Assembly: GCF_020194175.1 (NCBI RefSeq)
Contig: NZ_JADYVX010000011.1
Location: 62,001 to 126,000, forward strand
From: Bradyrhizobium sp. BRP22
GTDB lineage: Bacteria; Pseudomonadota; Alphaproteobacteria; Rhizobiales; Xanthobacteraceae
Length of the DNA stretch: 64,000 bases
Reading direction: 5' to 3'
Shown: positions 1-15,301 of the stretch, piece after piece
Layout: every line of letters begins with the position of its first letter
Position numbering within the stretch: position 1 is the first letter of the stretch
Position numbers and translations under genes: made by a program
Notes under the pieces: generated by a model
The model's database searches: none
Seen by the model: the letters and a program-made list of their open reading frames with translations, nothing else
Told to the model about the DNA's origin: nothing

Positions 1-1032
<1,032 letters not shown>

Positions 1033-1241
1033 TGATTCTCTCCCTGATTGCCGCGGACGTCGGCGCTAGAGGCTTGGATTGGGGCGAGTTTTAGGAGCGG
1101 GTTGGCAAGAGGTCAATTGAGGGGAACGCGCCCCTCGCCCGCGTTGGTATGCAGTCCGCGGCGTGGAGAGGGTGGAAAACCCGTGATCGGCGGGCAAAGC
1201 GATAGGACGGAAGAGCGAAATTTTGTAGTTTCCGCCCCCTC

Positions 1242-3968
1242 ATGACTGTCCAGCAGCCCATCCCTGTTCCACCCGAAACACCAAGTGCGGAAGCGCCTGC
1301 GCGCATCACGCCGATGATGGAACAGTACCTGGAGATCAAGGCCGCCAATCAGGGCCTGCTCCTGTTCTACCGGATGGGCGATTTCTACGAATTGTTCTTC
1401 GAGGACGCCGAGATCGCCTCCAGGGCGCTCGGCATCGTGCTGACCAAGCGCGGCAAGCATCAGGGCATGGACATCCCGATGTGCGGCGTGCCGGTGGAAC
1501 GCGCGGAGGATTATCTGCACCGGCTGATTGCGGCCGGCCAACGCGTCGCGGTTTGCGAACAGAGCGAGGATCCGGCAGCGGCGCGCGCCCGCGGCAACAA
1601 GAGCGTGGTGAAGCGCGACGTGGTGCGGCTGGTGACGCCGGGTACGCTGACCGAAGACACGCTGCTCGACGCCCGCACCAACAATTACCTGTTGGCGATC
1701 GCCCGCGCGCGCGGCTCGTCCGGTGGCGACCGCATCGGGCTTGCCTGGATCGATATTTCGACCTCCGAATTCATGGTGACGGAATGCGCTGTCGCCGAGC
1801 TTCCGGCAACGTTGGCGCGGATCAACCCGAATGAAGCCATCGTCACCGACGCGCTCTATGGCGACGTCGAGTTCGGGCCGCTGCTCCGCGAACTGCCGGC
1901 GGTGACGCCGCTCACTCGCGATGTCTTCGACAGCGCCACCGCCGAGCGGCGGCTGTGCGACTATTTCGCCGTTGCGACCATGGACGGCCTCGCCGCGATG
2001 TCGCGATTGGAGGCGACGGCCGCCGCGGCCGCCGTCACCTATATCGACCGCACCCAGGTCGGGAAACGGCCGCCGCTGTCGCCGCCCTCCCGCGAGGCGG
2101 TCGGCACCACAATGGCGATCGACCCGGCGACCCGCGCCAATCTCGAGTTGACGCGGACACTCGCCGGCGAACGCCGTGGCTCGCTGCTCGATGCGATTGA
2201 TTGCACCGTGACCGCCGCCGGCTCGCGCCTGCTGGCGCAGCGGCTTGCGGCGCCCCTTACCGACAGCACTGCGATCATGCGGCGGCTCGATGCCATCGCA
2301 GCCTTCGTTGCGGATAGTGCCGCACGCGAGGACATCCGCAGCGTGCTGCGCGCGGCGCCCGACATGTCGCGCGCATTGGCGCGGCTGTCGGTCGGGCGCG
2401 GCGGCCCGCGCGATCTCGCAGGATTGCGCGACGGCATCCTGGCCGCTGATCAGGCGCTGGCGCGGCTGGCACAGCTCGATCAGCCGCCAGCGGAAATCGT
2501 GGCCATGATGGAAGCGCTGCGGCGGCCTTCGCGAGAGCTGGCAGGCGAATTCGAGCGCGCGCTCGCCGAGCAATTGCCGCTGACCAAGCGCGACGGAGGC
2601 TTTGTCCGCGAAGGCTATGAGGCCGCGCTCGACGAGAGCCGGAACCTGCGCGACGCCTCGCGCCTCGTCGTCGCCTCGATGCAGGCGCGCTATGCCGAGG
2701 ACACCGGCGTCAAGGCGCTCAAGATCCGGCACAACAATGTGCTCGGCTATTTCGTCGAGGTGACCGCACAGCACGGCGACAAATTGATGGCGCCGCCCTT
2801 GAACGCGACCTTCATCCATCGCCAGACGCTCGCCGGACAGGTCCGTTTCACCACATCGGAGCTCGGCGAGATCGAAGCCAAGATCGCCAATGCCGGCGAC
2901 CGCGCGCTCAACCTCGAGCTCGAGATCTTCGACCGGCTCTCTGCCATGGCGCTTGCCGGAAGCGACGATCTGCGCGCCGCCGCGCACGCCTTTGCGTTGC
3001 TCGACGTCGCGACCGCGCTGGCCAAGCTCGCGATCGACGAGAACTATGTGCGGCCGGAAGTCGATCATTCGCTGGGCTTTGCGATCGAAGGCGGCCGCCA
3101 TCCCGTGGTCGAGCAGGCCCTGAAGCGCGACGGCCAGCCGTTCATCGCCAATGCCTGCGACCTTTCGCCGGGGCCGGCGCAGAAATCCGGCCAGATCTGG
3201 CTCCTCACCGGTCCGAACATGGCCGGCAAATCGACCTTCCTGCGCCAGAATGCGCTGATTGCGCTGCTCGCACAGATCGGAAGCTATGTGCCGGCATCGC
3301 GGGCGCGGATCGGCATCATCGATCGCCTGTTCTCCCGCGTCGGCGCGGCCGACGATCTTGCGCGCGGACGCTCGACCTTCATGGTCGAGATGGTCGAGAC
3401 CGCCGCGATCCTCAACCAGGCGAGCGAACGCTCGCTGGTGATCCTGGATGAGATCGGCCGCGGTACGGCCACGTTCGACGGCCTGTCGATCGCCTGGGCC
3501 GCGATCGAGCATCTGCATGAGAACAACCGCTGCCGTACGCTGTTCGCGACGCATTATCACGAGCTCACCGCGCTGTCGGCAAAACTGCCGCGGCTGTTCA
3601 ACGCCACGGTGCGCGTGAAGGAATGGCAAGGCAATGTCGTATTCCTGCACGAGGTGCTGCCAGGCTCAGCGGACCGCTCCTACGGCATCCAGGTGGCGAA
3701 GCTCGCCGGGCTGCCGCCGGCGGTGATCAGCCGGGCAAAGTCCGTGCTGGCGAAGCTGGAGGCGCAGGACCGCGGCCAGACCGCACGGGCTTTGGTCGAT
3801 GACCTCCCGCTGTTCGCCGTCCCCTCCCGCGCCGCCGCCGAAGCCGCGCCGCCGAGCGAAGCGGAGCTGCTGGTCGAAGCAGTGAAGGCGCTGCACCCCG
3901 ACGAGATGTCCCCGCGCGAAGCGCTGGAGGCACTCTATGCGCTGAAGGCAAAACTGCCGAAGCAGTAG
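1242..3968 (+). CDS. mutS: DNA mismatch repair protein MutS
   Basis: A 908-residue MutS, normal length for the family. The mismatch-reading F-x-E motif is at F48-E50 (GDFYE), the Walker [10 protein letters not shown] is near residues 657-665, and Walker [11 protein letters not shown] is near 732-742, followed by the H-loop region ATHYHE. These order as mismatch-binding, connector, core/lever, clamp and ABC ATPase domains. It binds base mismatches and small loops and recruits MutL. The start ATG at 1242 gives about 25 residues before the conserved [12 protein letters not shown]. It is divergent from pcaF across 209 bp and convergent with the next gene. The antisense strand is open over a long stretch, which I read as a high-GC artefact. 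Confidence 0.97.
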   Translation: MTVQQPIPVPPETPSAEAPARITPMMEQYLEIKAANQGLLLFYRMGDFYELFFEDAEIASRALGIVLTKRGKHQGMDIPMCGVPVERAEDYLHRLIAAGQRVAVCEQSEDPAAARARGNKSVVKRDVVRLVTPGTLTEDTLLDARTNNYLLAIARARGSSGGDRIGLAWIDISTSEFMVTECAVAELPATLARINPNEAIVTDALYGDVEFGPLLRELPAVTPLTRDVFDSATAERRLCDYFAVATMDGLAAMSRLEATAAAAAVTYIDRTQVGKRPPLSPPSREAVGTTMAIDPATRANLELTRTLAGERRGSLLDAIDCTVTAAGSRLLAQRLAAPLTDSTAIMRRLDAIAAFVADSAAREDIRSVLRAAPDMSRALARLSVGRGGPRDLAGLRDGILAADQALARLAQLDQPPAEIVAMMEALRRPSRELAGEFERALAEQLPLTKRDGGFVREGYEAALDESRNLRDASRLVVASMQARYAEDTGVKALKIRHNNVLGYFVEVTAQHGDKLMAPPLNATFIHRQTLAGQVRFTTSELGEIEAKIANAGDRALNLELEIFDRLSAMALAGSDDLRAAAHAFALLDVATALAKLAIDENYVRPEVDHSLGFAIEGGRHPVVEQALKRDGQPFIANACDLSPGPAQKSGQIWLLTGPNMAGKSTFLRQNALIALLAQIGSYVPASRARIGIIDRLFSRVGAADDLARGRSTFMVEMVETAAILNQASERSLVILDEIGRGTATFDGLSIAWAAIEHLHENNRCRTLFATHYHELTALSAKLPRLFNATVRVKEWQGNVVFLHEVLPGSADRSYGIQVAKLAGLPPAVISRAKSVLAKLEAQDRGQTARALVDDLPLFAVPSRAAAEAAPPSEAELLVEAVKALHPDEMSPREALEALYALKAKLPKQ

Positions 3969-3973
3969 ACGGT

Positions 3974-4077
3974 CCTCATCCCGAGGAGCCGCGAAGCGGC
4001 GTCTCCAGGGATGGGCCGCGGGCGCGATCGGGGCCCCATGGTTCGAGACGCGCGAAGATGCGCTCCTCACCATGAGG
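3974..4077. repeat. palindromic intergenic repeat between mutS and the membrane gene
   Basis: The convergent gap is almost filled by an inverted repeat: CCTCAT (3974) pairs with ATGAGG (4072), GAGGAGC (3983) with GCTCCTC (4062), GTCTC (4001) with GAGAC (4045), and there is an inner GCCGC-GAA-GCGGC hairpin. The flavour (CCTCATGGTGAGGAG) is that of an abundant Bradyrhizobium/Rhodopseudomonas intergenic repeat. Lying between two convergent genes, its hairpins could also stop transcription, but there is no T-tract. Confidence 0.75.
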
Positions 4078-4082
4078 GTCTT

Positions 4083-4880
4083 TCACCGCGCCAGCCGTCG
4101 GCGCCCGTGCCACCACAGGCCGAGATTCCAGATCACGCAGGTGGCGAGCGCGAGACTCAAACCGATCGCGGAGCCGAACTGCAGTACGGCGAGGTGCAGT
4201 ACCGCGATCGCGAGGCCAAATCCCATCAGGCCCCAGGCGCCGTTTGCGATCACGGCGGCGGTCGGCGGGCCGCCGATGCGCGGATGCAGGATCAGCATCA
4301 TCGAAGTGAACACCACCGGAAACAACGCGATGATGCCGCTGATCCTGGGGCCGACCCAGGCCGAGGACGTCACCACGATCGCCACCAAGGTTGCGACCAG
4401 CGAAGCGCGTAGCGGGATGTCGTACCAGCGGCGCGTGATCAACGGCATCTTCTTCACATGGCGATAGCGCTGCAGCAGCGGGACGCAGATCGCGAAGGTG
4501 ATGACGTTGATGATCAGGCCAGCCGCAAGCGTCCACTGGAAGACGCGGACGATGGAAGCGAGCGCAAGCCACACCGCGACCGCGGCAGTGGCGCTGAGCA
4601 ACGCGCTGTGGCGCTGCGCCAGCACGACATAGGTCAATCCGAGACAGATCGTGGCTGCGTTGATCGGCAGGCTTGCGAGCGCGCCCTCGGCGATGAAAGC
4701 GGCATCATGATCGAGCGCGAGGAAGACATAGGACGGTCCTGCCGAGATCGGCAGCGTCGCCACCAGCGCGCCGATCACCGGCCCCGAACGCTCGGTGATG
4801 ATCGAGGCGGTCACGACAAAGCCGGCCGTGACCGCCATGCGCAAGACCAGCGTCAGCAGGAAGATGAGTTCGGGAGGCAT
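4083..4880 (-). CDS. small polytopic membrane protein with two similar halves
   Basis: A 265-residue, very hydrophobic protein with about eight predicted membrane spans and a short basic C-terminus (WWHGRRRLAR). I do not recognise a named family. The two halves resemble each other: residues near 34-58 (GPVIGALVATLPISAG) and near 180-205 (GPRISGIIALFPVVF) share a GP-x-I-x-G-hydrophobic-L-P pattern, suggesting an internal duplication as in small transporters. The start at 4880 (MPPELIF) is chosen over an upstream ATG at 4997, because the intervening stretch is repeat-like and not hydrophobic. It is single-gene, convergent with mutS. Transport or permease function is a guess. Confidence 0.75.
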   Translation of the reverse strand: MPPELIFLLTLVLRMAVTAGFVVTASIITERSGPVIGALVATLPISAGPSYVFLALDHDAAFIAEGALASLPINAATICLGLTYVVLAQRHSALLSATAAVAVWLALASIVRVFQWTLAAGLIINVITFAICVPLLQRYRHVKKMPLITRRWYDIPLRASLVATLVAIVVTSSAWVGPRISGIIALFPVVFTSMMLILHPRIGGPPTAAVIANGAWGLMGFGLAIAVLHLAVLQFGSAIGLSLALATCVIWNLGLWWHGRRRLAR

Positions 4881-4961
4881 CTGGCGCTCTCTGCACCCTC
4901 CCCTGAAAGGACCCTGAAAGTGGAGGGTCGGCTCGCATGGAGCGAAGCGGAATGCGAACCG

Positions 4962-5018
4962 GGGAGGGGTCATCTCTCCACTCGGGCGGTCTCGCACCGG
5001 AGAGACTTGACCCCTCCC
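4962..5018. repeat. inverted repeat in the gap upstream of the membrane gene
   Basis: Perfect 11-bp arms, GGGAGGGGTCA (4962-4972) and TGACCCCTCCC (5008-5018), enclose 35 bp with further short pairings. The surrounding 4895-5085 stretch is rich in CCCTCCCC/GGGGAGGG words, typical of dispersed rhizobial repeats. No gene is visible in it. Confidence 0.6.
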
Positions 5019-5085
5019 TGCCGCTCATTGCATTCGCGTCGACCCCAGAGCGAGTTTCGCTCGTCTCGACCGTTCAGGGGCAAGA

Positions 5086-5595
5086 TCACACCCGCTTCAT
5101 CGAGACGGCGACCTGCGGGCCATGCCTGATGGTCTGGTAGACCACGCAATAGCGCTCGGTGAGCTTCAGCAGCAGGTCGAGCTTGTCCTGCGGTGCGTCG
5201 GTGTCGACCTCGAAGCGCAGGCGGATCTCGGCGAAGCCGACCGGCGCCTCCTTGTCGACGCCGAGCGTGCCGCGGAAGTCGAGATCGCCTTCGGCGAACA
5301 CGTTGCCGCTGCGGAGCGGCACTTCGATCGCGGTCGCCACCGATTTCAAGGTCACACCGGCACAGGCAGCCAGCGCTTCGAGCAGCATGTCGCCGGAGCA
5401 GAGCTCCAGCCCGGAGCCGCCAGTTGCCGGATGCAGGCCGGCGACTGCGAGCGCGCGGCCGGTTTCGACCTTGCAGGCGATGCCTTCGCTCTCGATCGAG
5501 CCCTTGGCTTTCAGCGTGATGATTGCGGCGGCGGGATCGGCCTTGTAGCGTTCCTTGATCGGGGCTTGCAGCGCGCGGAGCTCGGTGGCGTCCAT
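5086..5595 (-). CDS. OsmC/Ohr family protein (peroxiredoxin-like)
   Basis: A 169-residue OsmC-fold protein. Members reduce organic or fatty-acid hydroperoxides with a pair of conserved cysteines in the cytoplasm. The candidate pair is C78 (ALAACAGVT) and C150 (TERYCVVYQT), both in the positions usual for the fold; C66 is extra. The spacing and the longer N-terminal segment (ITLKAKGSIESEG) resemble the OsmC branch rather than classical Ohr, a copy of which occurs separately at 29595-29996. It appears to be a single-gene unit between repeat elements. The exact substrate cannot be read from sequence. Confidence 0.85.
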   Translation of the reverse strand: MDATELRALQAPIKERYKADPAAAIITLKAKGSIESEGIACKVETGRALAVAGLHPATGGSGLELCSGDMLLEALAACAGVTLKSVATAIEVPLRSGNVFAEGDLDFRGTLGVDKEAPVGFAEIRLRFEVDTDAPQDKLDLLLKLTERYCVVYQTIRHGPQVAVSMKRV

Positions 5596-5643
5596 TGTTG
5601 TTCTCCCGGATTTTCCGAATCTTAGCGCTGTTCAGGAGCGACA

Positions 5644-5714
5644 AGATTCTGCTTTTTGTTTCGACGCGTTTTCCTCACGCGAACCGGTCTCCACTTCGCT
5701 CGAAAACGCTCTCG
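5644..5714. repeat. half-copy of the dispersed GAGCATTTTC / AAAACGCTC repeat
   Basis: The words GACGCGTTTTC, CACGCGAACCGGTC, CCACTTCGCTCGAAAACGCTC match the right half of the complete elements at 22448-22551, 58774-58880 and 59797-59902. The left half carrying the TTCTGATTGAATCAGAA palindrome is missing here. Confidence 0.8.
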
Positions 5715-5744
5715 CCTTGGATGTACTCCCTGGGCGCGCCGCTG

Positions 5745-6530
5745 TCACCACCACATCGCCTCGCCGGCGTTCGCGGCGGCCTCGCTGTCCGGTACGTTGC
5801 GATCGAGCGAGCGATCGAGCGCGGTGAGCACGCGGCGCTTGAAATTGTCAAAATGCGCCGAGTTGCGGTCGCGCGGCCGCGCCAGGTTGATCGCGATCTC
5901 CTCGAACAGCCGCCCGGGCCGCGGCCGCATCACCAGCACACGGTCTGCGAGCACCACCGCCTCGTCGACATCGTGCGTCACCAGGATCAGCGTCGGCCTT
6001 GTGTCGGCCCACAGGTCGAGCAGATGGTCCTGCAGGTCGCGCCGGGTGAAGGCGTCGAGCGCGGAGAACGGCTCGTCGAGCAGCAGCACTTCCGGCTGCG
6101 GCACCAAGGCCCGCGCGATCGCCACCCGCTGCGCCTGCCCGCCCGAGAGCTCGCGCGGCCAGGCATTGGCCTTATCAGTGAGGCCGACACGAGCCAGCGC
6201 GCGGGTCACCTTTTCACGTCGCACCTCGGCCGACAGGTCCGACAGGCCAAAACCGATGTTGTCGGCGACGCTGAGCCAGGGCAGCAGCCGCGGCTCCTGG
6301 AAGATGATGCCGATCTTGGCGTGCGGCGCAGTTATCGCAGTGCCATCGAGCGTCACCGTGCCAGACGTGGCGCGATCGAGCCCGGCGATGGCGCGCAGCA
6401 GCGTCGACTTGCCGCAACCGGAACCACCGATGATCGCGATGATCTCGCCAAGCTTGATCTCAGCGGAGAAGCGTGACAGCGCATGGACGCCATTTGGATA
6501 GGTCTTGCCGACCTTGTCGAGCGCGAGCAT
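5745..6530 (-). CDS. ABC transporter ATP-binding protein, sulfonate/nitrate/taurine type
   Basis: A 261-residue ABC ATPase with Walker A GGSGCGKST (35-43), Q-loop FQEPRLLPW (78-86), signature LSGGQ (128-132), Walker B VLLLDEP (148-154) and H-loop VTHDVDEAV. The RLLPW word and overall pattern are those of SsuB/TauB/NrtD ATPases that energise import of alkanesulfonates, taurine or nitrate. The start ATG at 6530 overlaps the permease stop (TGATG), so translation is coupled; a longer upstream open frame is only read-through across the permease gene. Substrate is inferred at family level. Confidence 0.93.
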   Translation of the reverse strand: MLALDKVGKTYPNGVHALSRFSAEIKLGEIIAIIGGSGCGKSTLLRAIAGLDRATSGTVTLDGTAITAPHAKIGIIFQEPRLLPWLSVADNIGFGLSDLSAEVRREKVTRALARVGLTDKANAWPRELSGGQAQRVAIARALVPQPEVLLLDEPFSALDAFTRRDLQDHLLDLWADTRPTLILVTHDVDEAVVLADRVLVMRPRPGRLFEEIAINLARPRDRNSAHFDNFKRRVLTALDRSLDRNVPDSEAAANAGEAMWW

Positions 6531-7381
6531 CAGGCCGCTCCGCGCTCGCGCCCGAAAGCGTCCTGCCAGCGTAGGAGCGGCGCGGTGGCGAGCTCGATCA
6601 GCCAGTCGGTGGTCTTGCCGAGGATCGCGAAGATCACGATCGCGGCGACGATCTGCGCCGGCTTGCCGAGCTGCTGGCCGTCGATCAGGAGATAACCGAG
6701 TCCCTCGGAGGCGCCCATGAATTCGGCCGCGACCACGAACATCCAGCCCAGACCGAGGCCGACGCGGAGCGCCACGACATAGGCCGGCAGGACCGCCGGC
6801 AGGAGGATGCGCCGGATCATCGCCGGGCCGGAGAGGCGGAAGATGCGGCCGACCTCGACGATCTTGCGGTCCACCGAAAGGATCGCGCCCATCACCCCGA
6901 GATAGACCGGAAAGAACACGCCGACCGCGATCAGCGCGACCTTCGAGGTTTCGAAAATGCCGAGCCAGAGGATGAACAGCGGGACCCAGGCGATCGAGGG
7001 GATCGCCCGCAGCGCCTGAACCGTCGGATCGAGCAGCCGTCGCGCCAGGCCCCAGTAGCCGGAGACCGCGCCGAGCACCGTCCCGGCAACGACGCCGAGC
7101 GCAAAGCCGGCGGCGACGCGGGAGAGAGTCGTTGTGATGTGCCGCGACAGCTCGCCGCTTTTCGCGAGTTCCGCGATGGTGGCGAAGACCTTCGTCGGCG
7201 GCGGCACCAGCCGGCCGTTGGAATAGCCGAGCCAGACCGCGAGCTCCCAGCCGAGCGCGAGGCACAGCGGTAGCAGCAGCCCCAGCGCCGGCCGGGCAAA
7301 ACGCGACAGCCGCGCCGCCGCCGCAGTCGGCATGGCGACGTCGGCTTGTTCCAGCACTGGCGCCTCAACAGTCATGGCCAC
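6530..7381 (-). CDS. ABC transporter permease, SsuC-like
   Basis: A 283-residue inner-membrane permease with about six spans. The ATPase-contact EAA-type loop is visible in the middle (near 170-190, RIFRLSGPAMIRRILLPAVLPAY). The family pairs with SsuB-like ATPases to import sulfonates or related anions. The N-terminal 25 residues are variable and polar; the first start at 7381 is used, and an ATG at 7333 is an alternative. It lies between the binding-protein gene (72 bp upstream) and the ATPase (overlap), forming a three-gene importer operon. Confidence 0.92.
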   Translation of the reverse strand: MAMTVEAPVLEQADVAMPTAAAARLSRFARPALGLLLPLCLALGWELAVWLGYSNGRLVPPPTKVFATIAELAKSGELSRHITTTLSRVAAGFALGVVAGTVLGAVSGYWGLARRLLDPTVQALRAIPSIAWVPLFILWLGIFETSKVALIAVGVFFPVYLGVMGAILSVDRKIVEVGRIFRLSGPAMIRRILLPAVLPAYVVALRVGLGLGWMFVVAAEFMGASEGLGYLLIDGQQLGKPAQIVAAIVIFAILGKTTDWLIELATAPLLRWQDAFGRERGAA

Positions 7382-7453
7382 GGCAAGAACCCTTTCCCGC
7401 GCCGGATTGCAAGGTGGGACACCACCCTCCCCTTTATGGGTAGGGTTTGAGGA

Positions 7454-8427
7454 TCAATTCGTCGGCAGCGGGACCTGGTCGTCGATCAGCGAATTCAGCA
7501 CCGCCTTCACGTCGACCTTGGCGTCGACCACGCCGGCCTGCTGCAGCGCAAGGCCAGCGGCGAGGATCGAGTCGCGCTGCGGGGCGCCGATCCGGCTGTG
7601 GGTCAACTCGGTCCGCTCCTTGAGCTGCTTGTCGACCACGGCCTCCGGCAGCTTGGTCACCGCGATAAACGTCTTCTTCAGGTCGTCGTAATTCGCCAGC
7701 GAATATTTCCGCGCCTCTTCGTAAACGGCGAGCACGCGGCGAACCACGTCCGGATGGTCCTTCAGGAACTGCTCGCGCACATTGAGGATGCCCCAGGTGT
7801 TGGCGTCCGCCTTGCGGAAGAACAGCTTCGCACCGTCCTCGACTTCCGCCTGCGCCATCATCGGGTCGAGGCCGGCCCAGGCGTCGACGTCGCCGCGGAT
7901 CAGCGCGGTCTTGCCGTCGGCATGCTGGAGCAGCACCGGCGTGATGTCCTTTTCGGAGAGGCCGGCATCAAGCAGCGCGCGGACCAGGAAGATGTGCGGG
8001 TCGGTGCCGCGGGTCACCGCGACGCGCTTGCCCTTGAGGTCGCCGACGGACACGATCCTGGAGTCCTTGGCCGTGACCAGCGCGGTCCATTCAGGACGCG
8101 AATAGACATAGATCGACTTGATCGGGTTGCCGTTGATCCTGGCGACCAGCGCGGCCGATCCCGCCGTCGAGCCGAAATCGATCGAGCCGGCATTGAGGAA
8201 TTCGAGCGCCTTGTTGGACCGGCGGATTGCACCCAGACGATGCTGATGCCGTCCTTGGCGAACTCCTTTTCCAGGAGCCCTTTCTGCTTCAGGATCAGCG
8301 AGACAGGATTGTAGGTCGCCCAGTCGATACGTATCTCCTTGAGCGGCTCCGCCGCAAAGCCTGCCGCGGGCGCAAGCGCCAAGCCTGCGATCATCGCAGC
8401 CAGTGCGCGCCGTGAAATCCGGACCAT
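7454..8427 (-). pseudogene. aliphatic-sulfonate-type ABC substrate-binding protein, frameshifted
   Basis: The N-terminal frame (8427 downward) has a signal peptide (MVRISRRALAAMIAGLALAP) and mature start EPLKEIRIDW, then loses homology after VWVQSAG. The adjacent frame continues the protein as SNKALEFLNAGSIDFGS and runs to the stop at 7454. Inserting one base between 8218 and 8219 (a C on the coding strand, GGC-TCC instead of GGTCC) joins the two frames into 324 residues, a normal SsuA-like length. Everything else looks intact. The defect is either a true recent inactivating mutation or a sequencing error; the good state of the permease and ATPase genes makes either plausible. Confidence 0.85.
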
Positions 8428-8588
8428 CCTCAGCCTCCCAATGATGGAAAAAACATCATTTTATTTCAATGAGTTAGCCCGGAAGGTCAATGAGAAAATC
8501 CGCACCCTGAAGGCGGCAATGCGAGAATGACTTTGCTCAAATCAACTGGAATTCAGCACAGAGTGATCGCGGGTCCACAATGGCCCGT

Positions 8589-8606
8589 GACAGCGCTGGC
8601 GCTGTC
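8589..8606 (+). promoter_or_regulatory. hairpin in the glnD leader
   Basis: GACAGCGC-TG-GCGCTGTC is an inverted repeat with perfect 8-bp arms ending 17 bp before the glnD ATG and followed by CTTT. It could be an operator or a leader hairpin near the ribosome site; the sequence alone does not decide. Confidence 0.45.
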
Positions 8607-8623
8607 CTTTATCGGGATAGACC

Positions 8624-12596
<3,973 letters not shown>

Positions 12597-12718
12597 TTCC
12601 AGGGCCTGTTCCGCCCGCAGGGTTGATGATCCCTTAACGCTCTTTCCCGTGCGCCGCTTCCAAAGTAAGGGGGTGGCGCGTATTGCTTCGCAACCGCCGC
12701 TCCGTCTCTGATCAAACC

Positions 12719-13861
12719 ATGAAACGCCCGTCGCTCAATCGTTTTCGCCGCATCGTCGTCAAGGTCGGCTCGTCGCTGCTGATCGATTCTGAGGCTGGCG
12801 AGGTCAGGTCATCATGGCTGTCGGCGCTGGCCGCCGATATCGCCAAGCTGCACCGGGAAGGCCGCGAGGTCCTGATCGTCTCCTCCGGCTCGATCGCGCT
12901 CGGGCGCAGCCGATTGAAGCTGCCGCGCGGGCCGCTGAAGCTCGAGGAGAGCCAAGGTGCGGCCGCCGTAGGCCAGATCGCGCTGGCGCGGATCTGGTCC
13001 GAAGTGCTCGGCGATTACGGGATTCGTGCCGGACAGATCCTGGTCACGCTGCAGGACACCGAGGAGCGCCGCCGCTATCTCAATGCCCGCTCGACGATCG
13101 CAAAGCTCCTGGACTGGCGCGCGGTGCCCGTGATCAACGAGAACGACACGGTTGCCACCAACGAGATCCGCTATGGCGACAACGACCGGCTCGCCGCCCG
13201 CGTCGCCACCATGGCGAGCGCGGACCTCCTGATCCTCTTGTCCGACATCGACGGCCTCTATGACGCGCCGCCGGCCAGCAACCCCAACGCAAAACTGATT
13301 TCGGTCGTGGAAAGCATCAGCGCGGAGATCGAGGCGATGGCGGGTGACGCCGGATCCGAACTGTCGCGCGGCGGCATGCGCACCAAGATCGAGGCGGCGA
13401 AGATCGCGACCACCGGCGGCACCCATATGCTGATCGCCTCCGGCAAGATCGAACATCCGCTGCAGGCGATCGCCGACGGCGGCCGCTGCACCTGGTTCCT
13501 GACGCCTGCCAACCCGATCACCGCACGCAAACGCTGGATCGCCGGCTCGTTGGAACCAAAGGGCACGCTGACCATCGACGCCGGCGCGGTGGCCGCGCTG
13601 CGGGCCGGAAAGAGCCTGTTGCCGGCTGGCGTGATCCGGATCGACGGCCAGTTCGCCCGCGGCGACGCGGTGATCGTCCGCGGCCCGGATACCCATGAGA
13701 TCGGCCGCGGCCTCATAGCCTACGACGCCGAGGATGCCGACAAGATCAAGGGACGCTCCTCCCCCGACGTGATGACCATCCTCGGCATCAGCGGCCGGGC
13801 GGAGATGATCCACCGCGACGACCTGGTGGTGGGCCCCGCGGGCGTCATTCCGGCCAAATAG
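12719..13861 (+). CDS. proB: glutamate 5-kinase
   Basis: A 380-residue ProB, first step of proline synthesis from glutamate. The amino-acid kinase domain spans about 10-265 ([37 protein letters not shown]), and the C-terminal PUA domain about 285-370 ([22 protein letters not shown]). The ATG at 12719 ([11 protein letters not shown]) is preferred to one at 12683, as conserved sequence begins a few residues later. proA follows after 137 bp, so the two probably share a transcript. Confidence 0.96.
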   Translation: MKRPSLNRFRRIVVKVGSSLLIDSEAGEVRSSWLSALAADIAKLHREGREVLIVSSGSIALGRSRLKLPRGPLKLEESQGAAAVGQIALARIWSEVLGDYGIRAGQILVTLQDTEERRRYLNARSTIAKLLDWRAVPVINENDTVATNEIRYGDNDRLAARVATMASADLLILLSDIDGLYDAPPASNPNAKLISVVESISAEIEAMAGDAGSELSRGGMRTKIEAAKIATTGGTHMLIASGKIEHPLQAIADGGRCTWFLTPANPITARKRWIAGSLEPKGTLTIDAGAVAALRAGKSLLPAGVIRIDGQFARGDAVIVRGPDTHEIGRGLIAYDAEDADKIKGRSSPDVMTILGISGRAEMIHRDDLVVGPAGVIPAK

Positions 13862-13998
13862 GCCATTGGCCGAGCTCCTGCGGATTTACGGCGACTGCTG
13901 GAACCCACCCGGTTCGACCTGCCATGCCGGTTCCTCGCCTCGCCAAGGCCTCGATTTCCGTGCTAGACCATGGCCTTAATAGAACGCTGGGACACTCC

Positions 13999-15291
13999 AT
14001 GACTGCGCCGCTGAAGGCGATCGACGGTAACGCCGATCTGCCGACCCTGATGAATGAACTCGCGACACAGGCGCGTGCGGCTGCGCGCGTGCTGGCGCTT
14101 GCGCCGCCCGAGCAGAAGAACCGCGCGCTCACAGCGATCGAGCGCGCCATCCGCAACAATGCGCCGACCATCCTTGCCGCCAATGCCGAGGATGTCGCAG
14201 AGGCGCGTGCGAGCGGCGCGACCTCGGCATTCGTCGACCGGCTGACGCTGACGCAGGCGCGCATCGATGCGATGGCCGACGGCGTCGCCACGGTGCGCAA
14301 CATTCCCGATCCGGTCGGCGCCGTCACCGAGAGCTGGCAGCGGCCGAACGGCATGACCATCGAACGCGTCCGCGTGCCGCTCGGCGTCATCGCCGTGATC
14401 TTCGAGAGCCGGCCCAATGTCGCGGCCGACGCCGGCGTGTTGTGCCTGAAATCCGGCAACGCCGTGATCCTGCGCGGCGGCTCCGACAGTTTCCGTTCCT
14501 GCCGCGCGATCCATGACTGCCTGGCGCAGGGCCTGCGCGAGGCCGGCCTGCCGGAAGCCGCGATTACGCTGGTGCCGACCCGCGACCGCGCCGCGGTCGG
14601 GCTGTTGCTCACCGGTTTGAACGGCGGCGTCGACGTCATCGTGCCGCGCGGCGGCAAGAGCCTGGTCGCGCGGGTGGAAGCGGAAGCGCGCGTGCCGGTG
14701 TTCGCCCATCTCGAAGGCGTCAACCATGTCTATGTCGACCGCTCCGCCAATCTCGAGATGGCGAAGTCGATCGTGCTGAACGCCAAGATGCGGCGTCCCG
14801 GCGTCTGCGGCGCGGCCGAGACGCTGCTGGTCGACCGCGCCGGCGCCTCCACTAGTTTGAAGCCACTGGTCGAGATGCTGATCGATGCCGGATGCGAGGT
14901 GCGCGGCGACGAGGCCGTGCGATATGTCGATGCCCGCGTGAAGCCGGCGACCGAGGAAGATTGGGACACCGAATACGAGGACGCCATCATCGCGGCCCGA
15001 ATCGTCGACGGCGTCGACGAGGCGATCGCGCATATCCATCAGCACGGCTCGCGGCATACCGACGCGATCGTGACGGAGGATGCGAAAGTGGCGGAGAAAT
15101 TCCTCAACGAGGTCGACTCCGCGATCGTGCTGCACAATGCGTCGACCCAGTTCGCCGACGGCGGCGAGTTCGGCTTCGGCGCGGAGATCGGGATAGCCAC
15201 CGGCAAATTCCACGCGCGTGGGCCTGTCGGCGCCGAGCAACTCACCAGCTTCAAGTATCGCATCCACGGCACCGGACAGACGCGGCCGTGA
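13999..15291 (+). CDS. proA: glutamate-5-semialdehyde dehydrogenase (gamma-glutamyl phosphate reductase)
   Basis: A 430-residue aldehyde-dehydrogenase-fold enzyme that reduces the glutamyl phosphate made by ProB. The catalytic cysteine is C270 in [15 protein letters not shown]; signature regions [26 protein letters not shown] and [13 protein letters not shown] are intact. The start ATG at 13999 (MTAPLKAID) is chosen over a frame beginning at 13924, because family homology begins near [10 protein letters not shown]. It sits between proB and nadD, with the nadD start 11 bp beyond its stop. Confidence 0.96.
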   Translation: MTAPLKAIDGNADLPTLMNELATQARAAARVLALAPPEQKNRALTAIERAIRNNAPTILAANAEDVAEARASGATSAFVDRLTLTQARIDAMADGVATVRNIPDPVGAVTESWQRPNGMTIERVRVPLGVIAVIFESRPNVAADAGVLCLKSGNAVILRGGSDSFRSCRAIHDCLAQGLREAGLPEAAITLVPTRDRAAVGLLLTGLNGGVDVIVPRGGKSLVARVEAEARVPVFAHLEGVNHVYVDRSANLEMAKSIVLNAKMRRPGVCGAAETLLVDRAGASTSLKPLVEMLIDAGCEVRGDEAVRYVDARVKPATEEDWDTEYEDAIIAARIVDGVDEAIAHIHQHGSRHTDAIVTEDAKVAEKFLNEVDSAIVLHNASTQFADGGEFGFGAEIGIATGKFHARGPVGAEQLTSFKYRIHGTGQTRP

Positions 15292-15301
15292 ACCCAACCT
15301 T

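Noticed and set aside
1113..3650. Open frame of about 845 codons antisense to mutS
   Set aside because: It covers the coding strand of an intact mutS; composition is Arg/Asp/Gly/Ala/His-rich with no motif. Typical antisense shadow in high-GC DNA.
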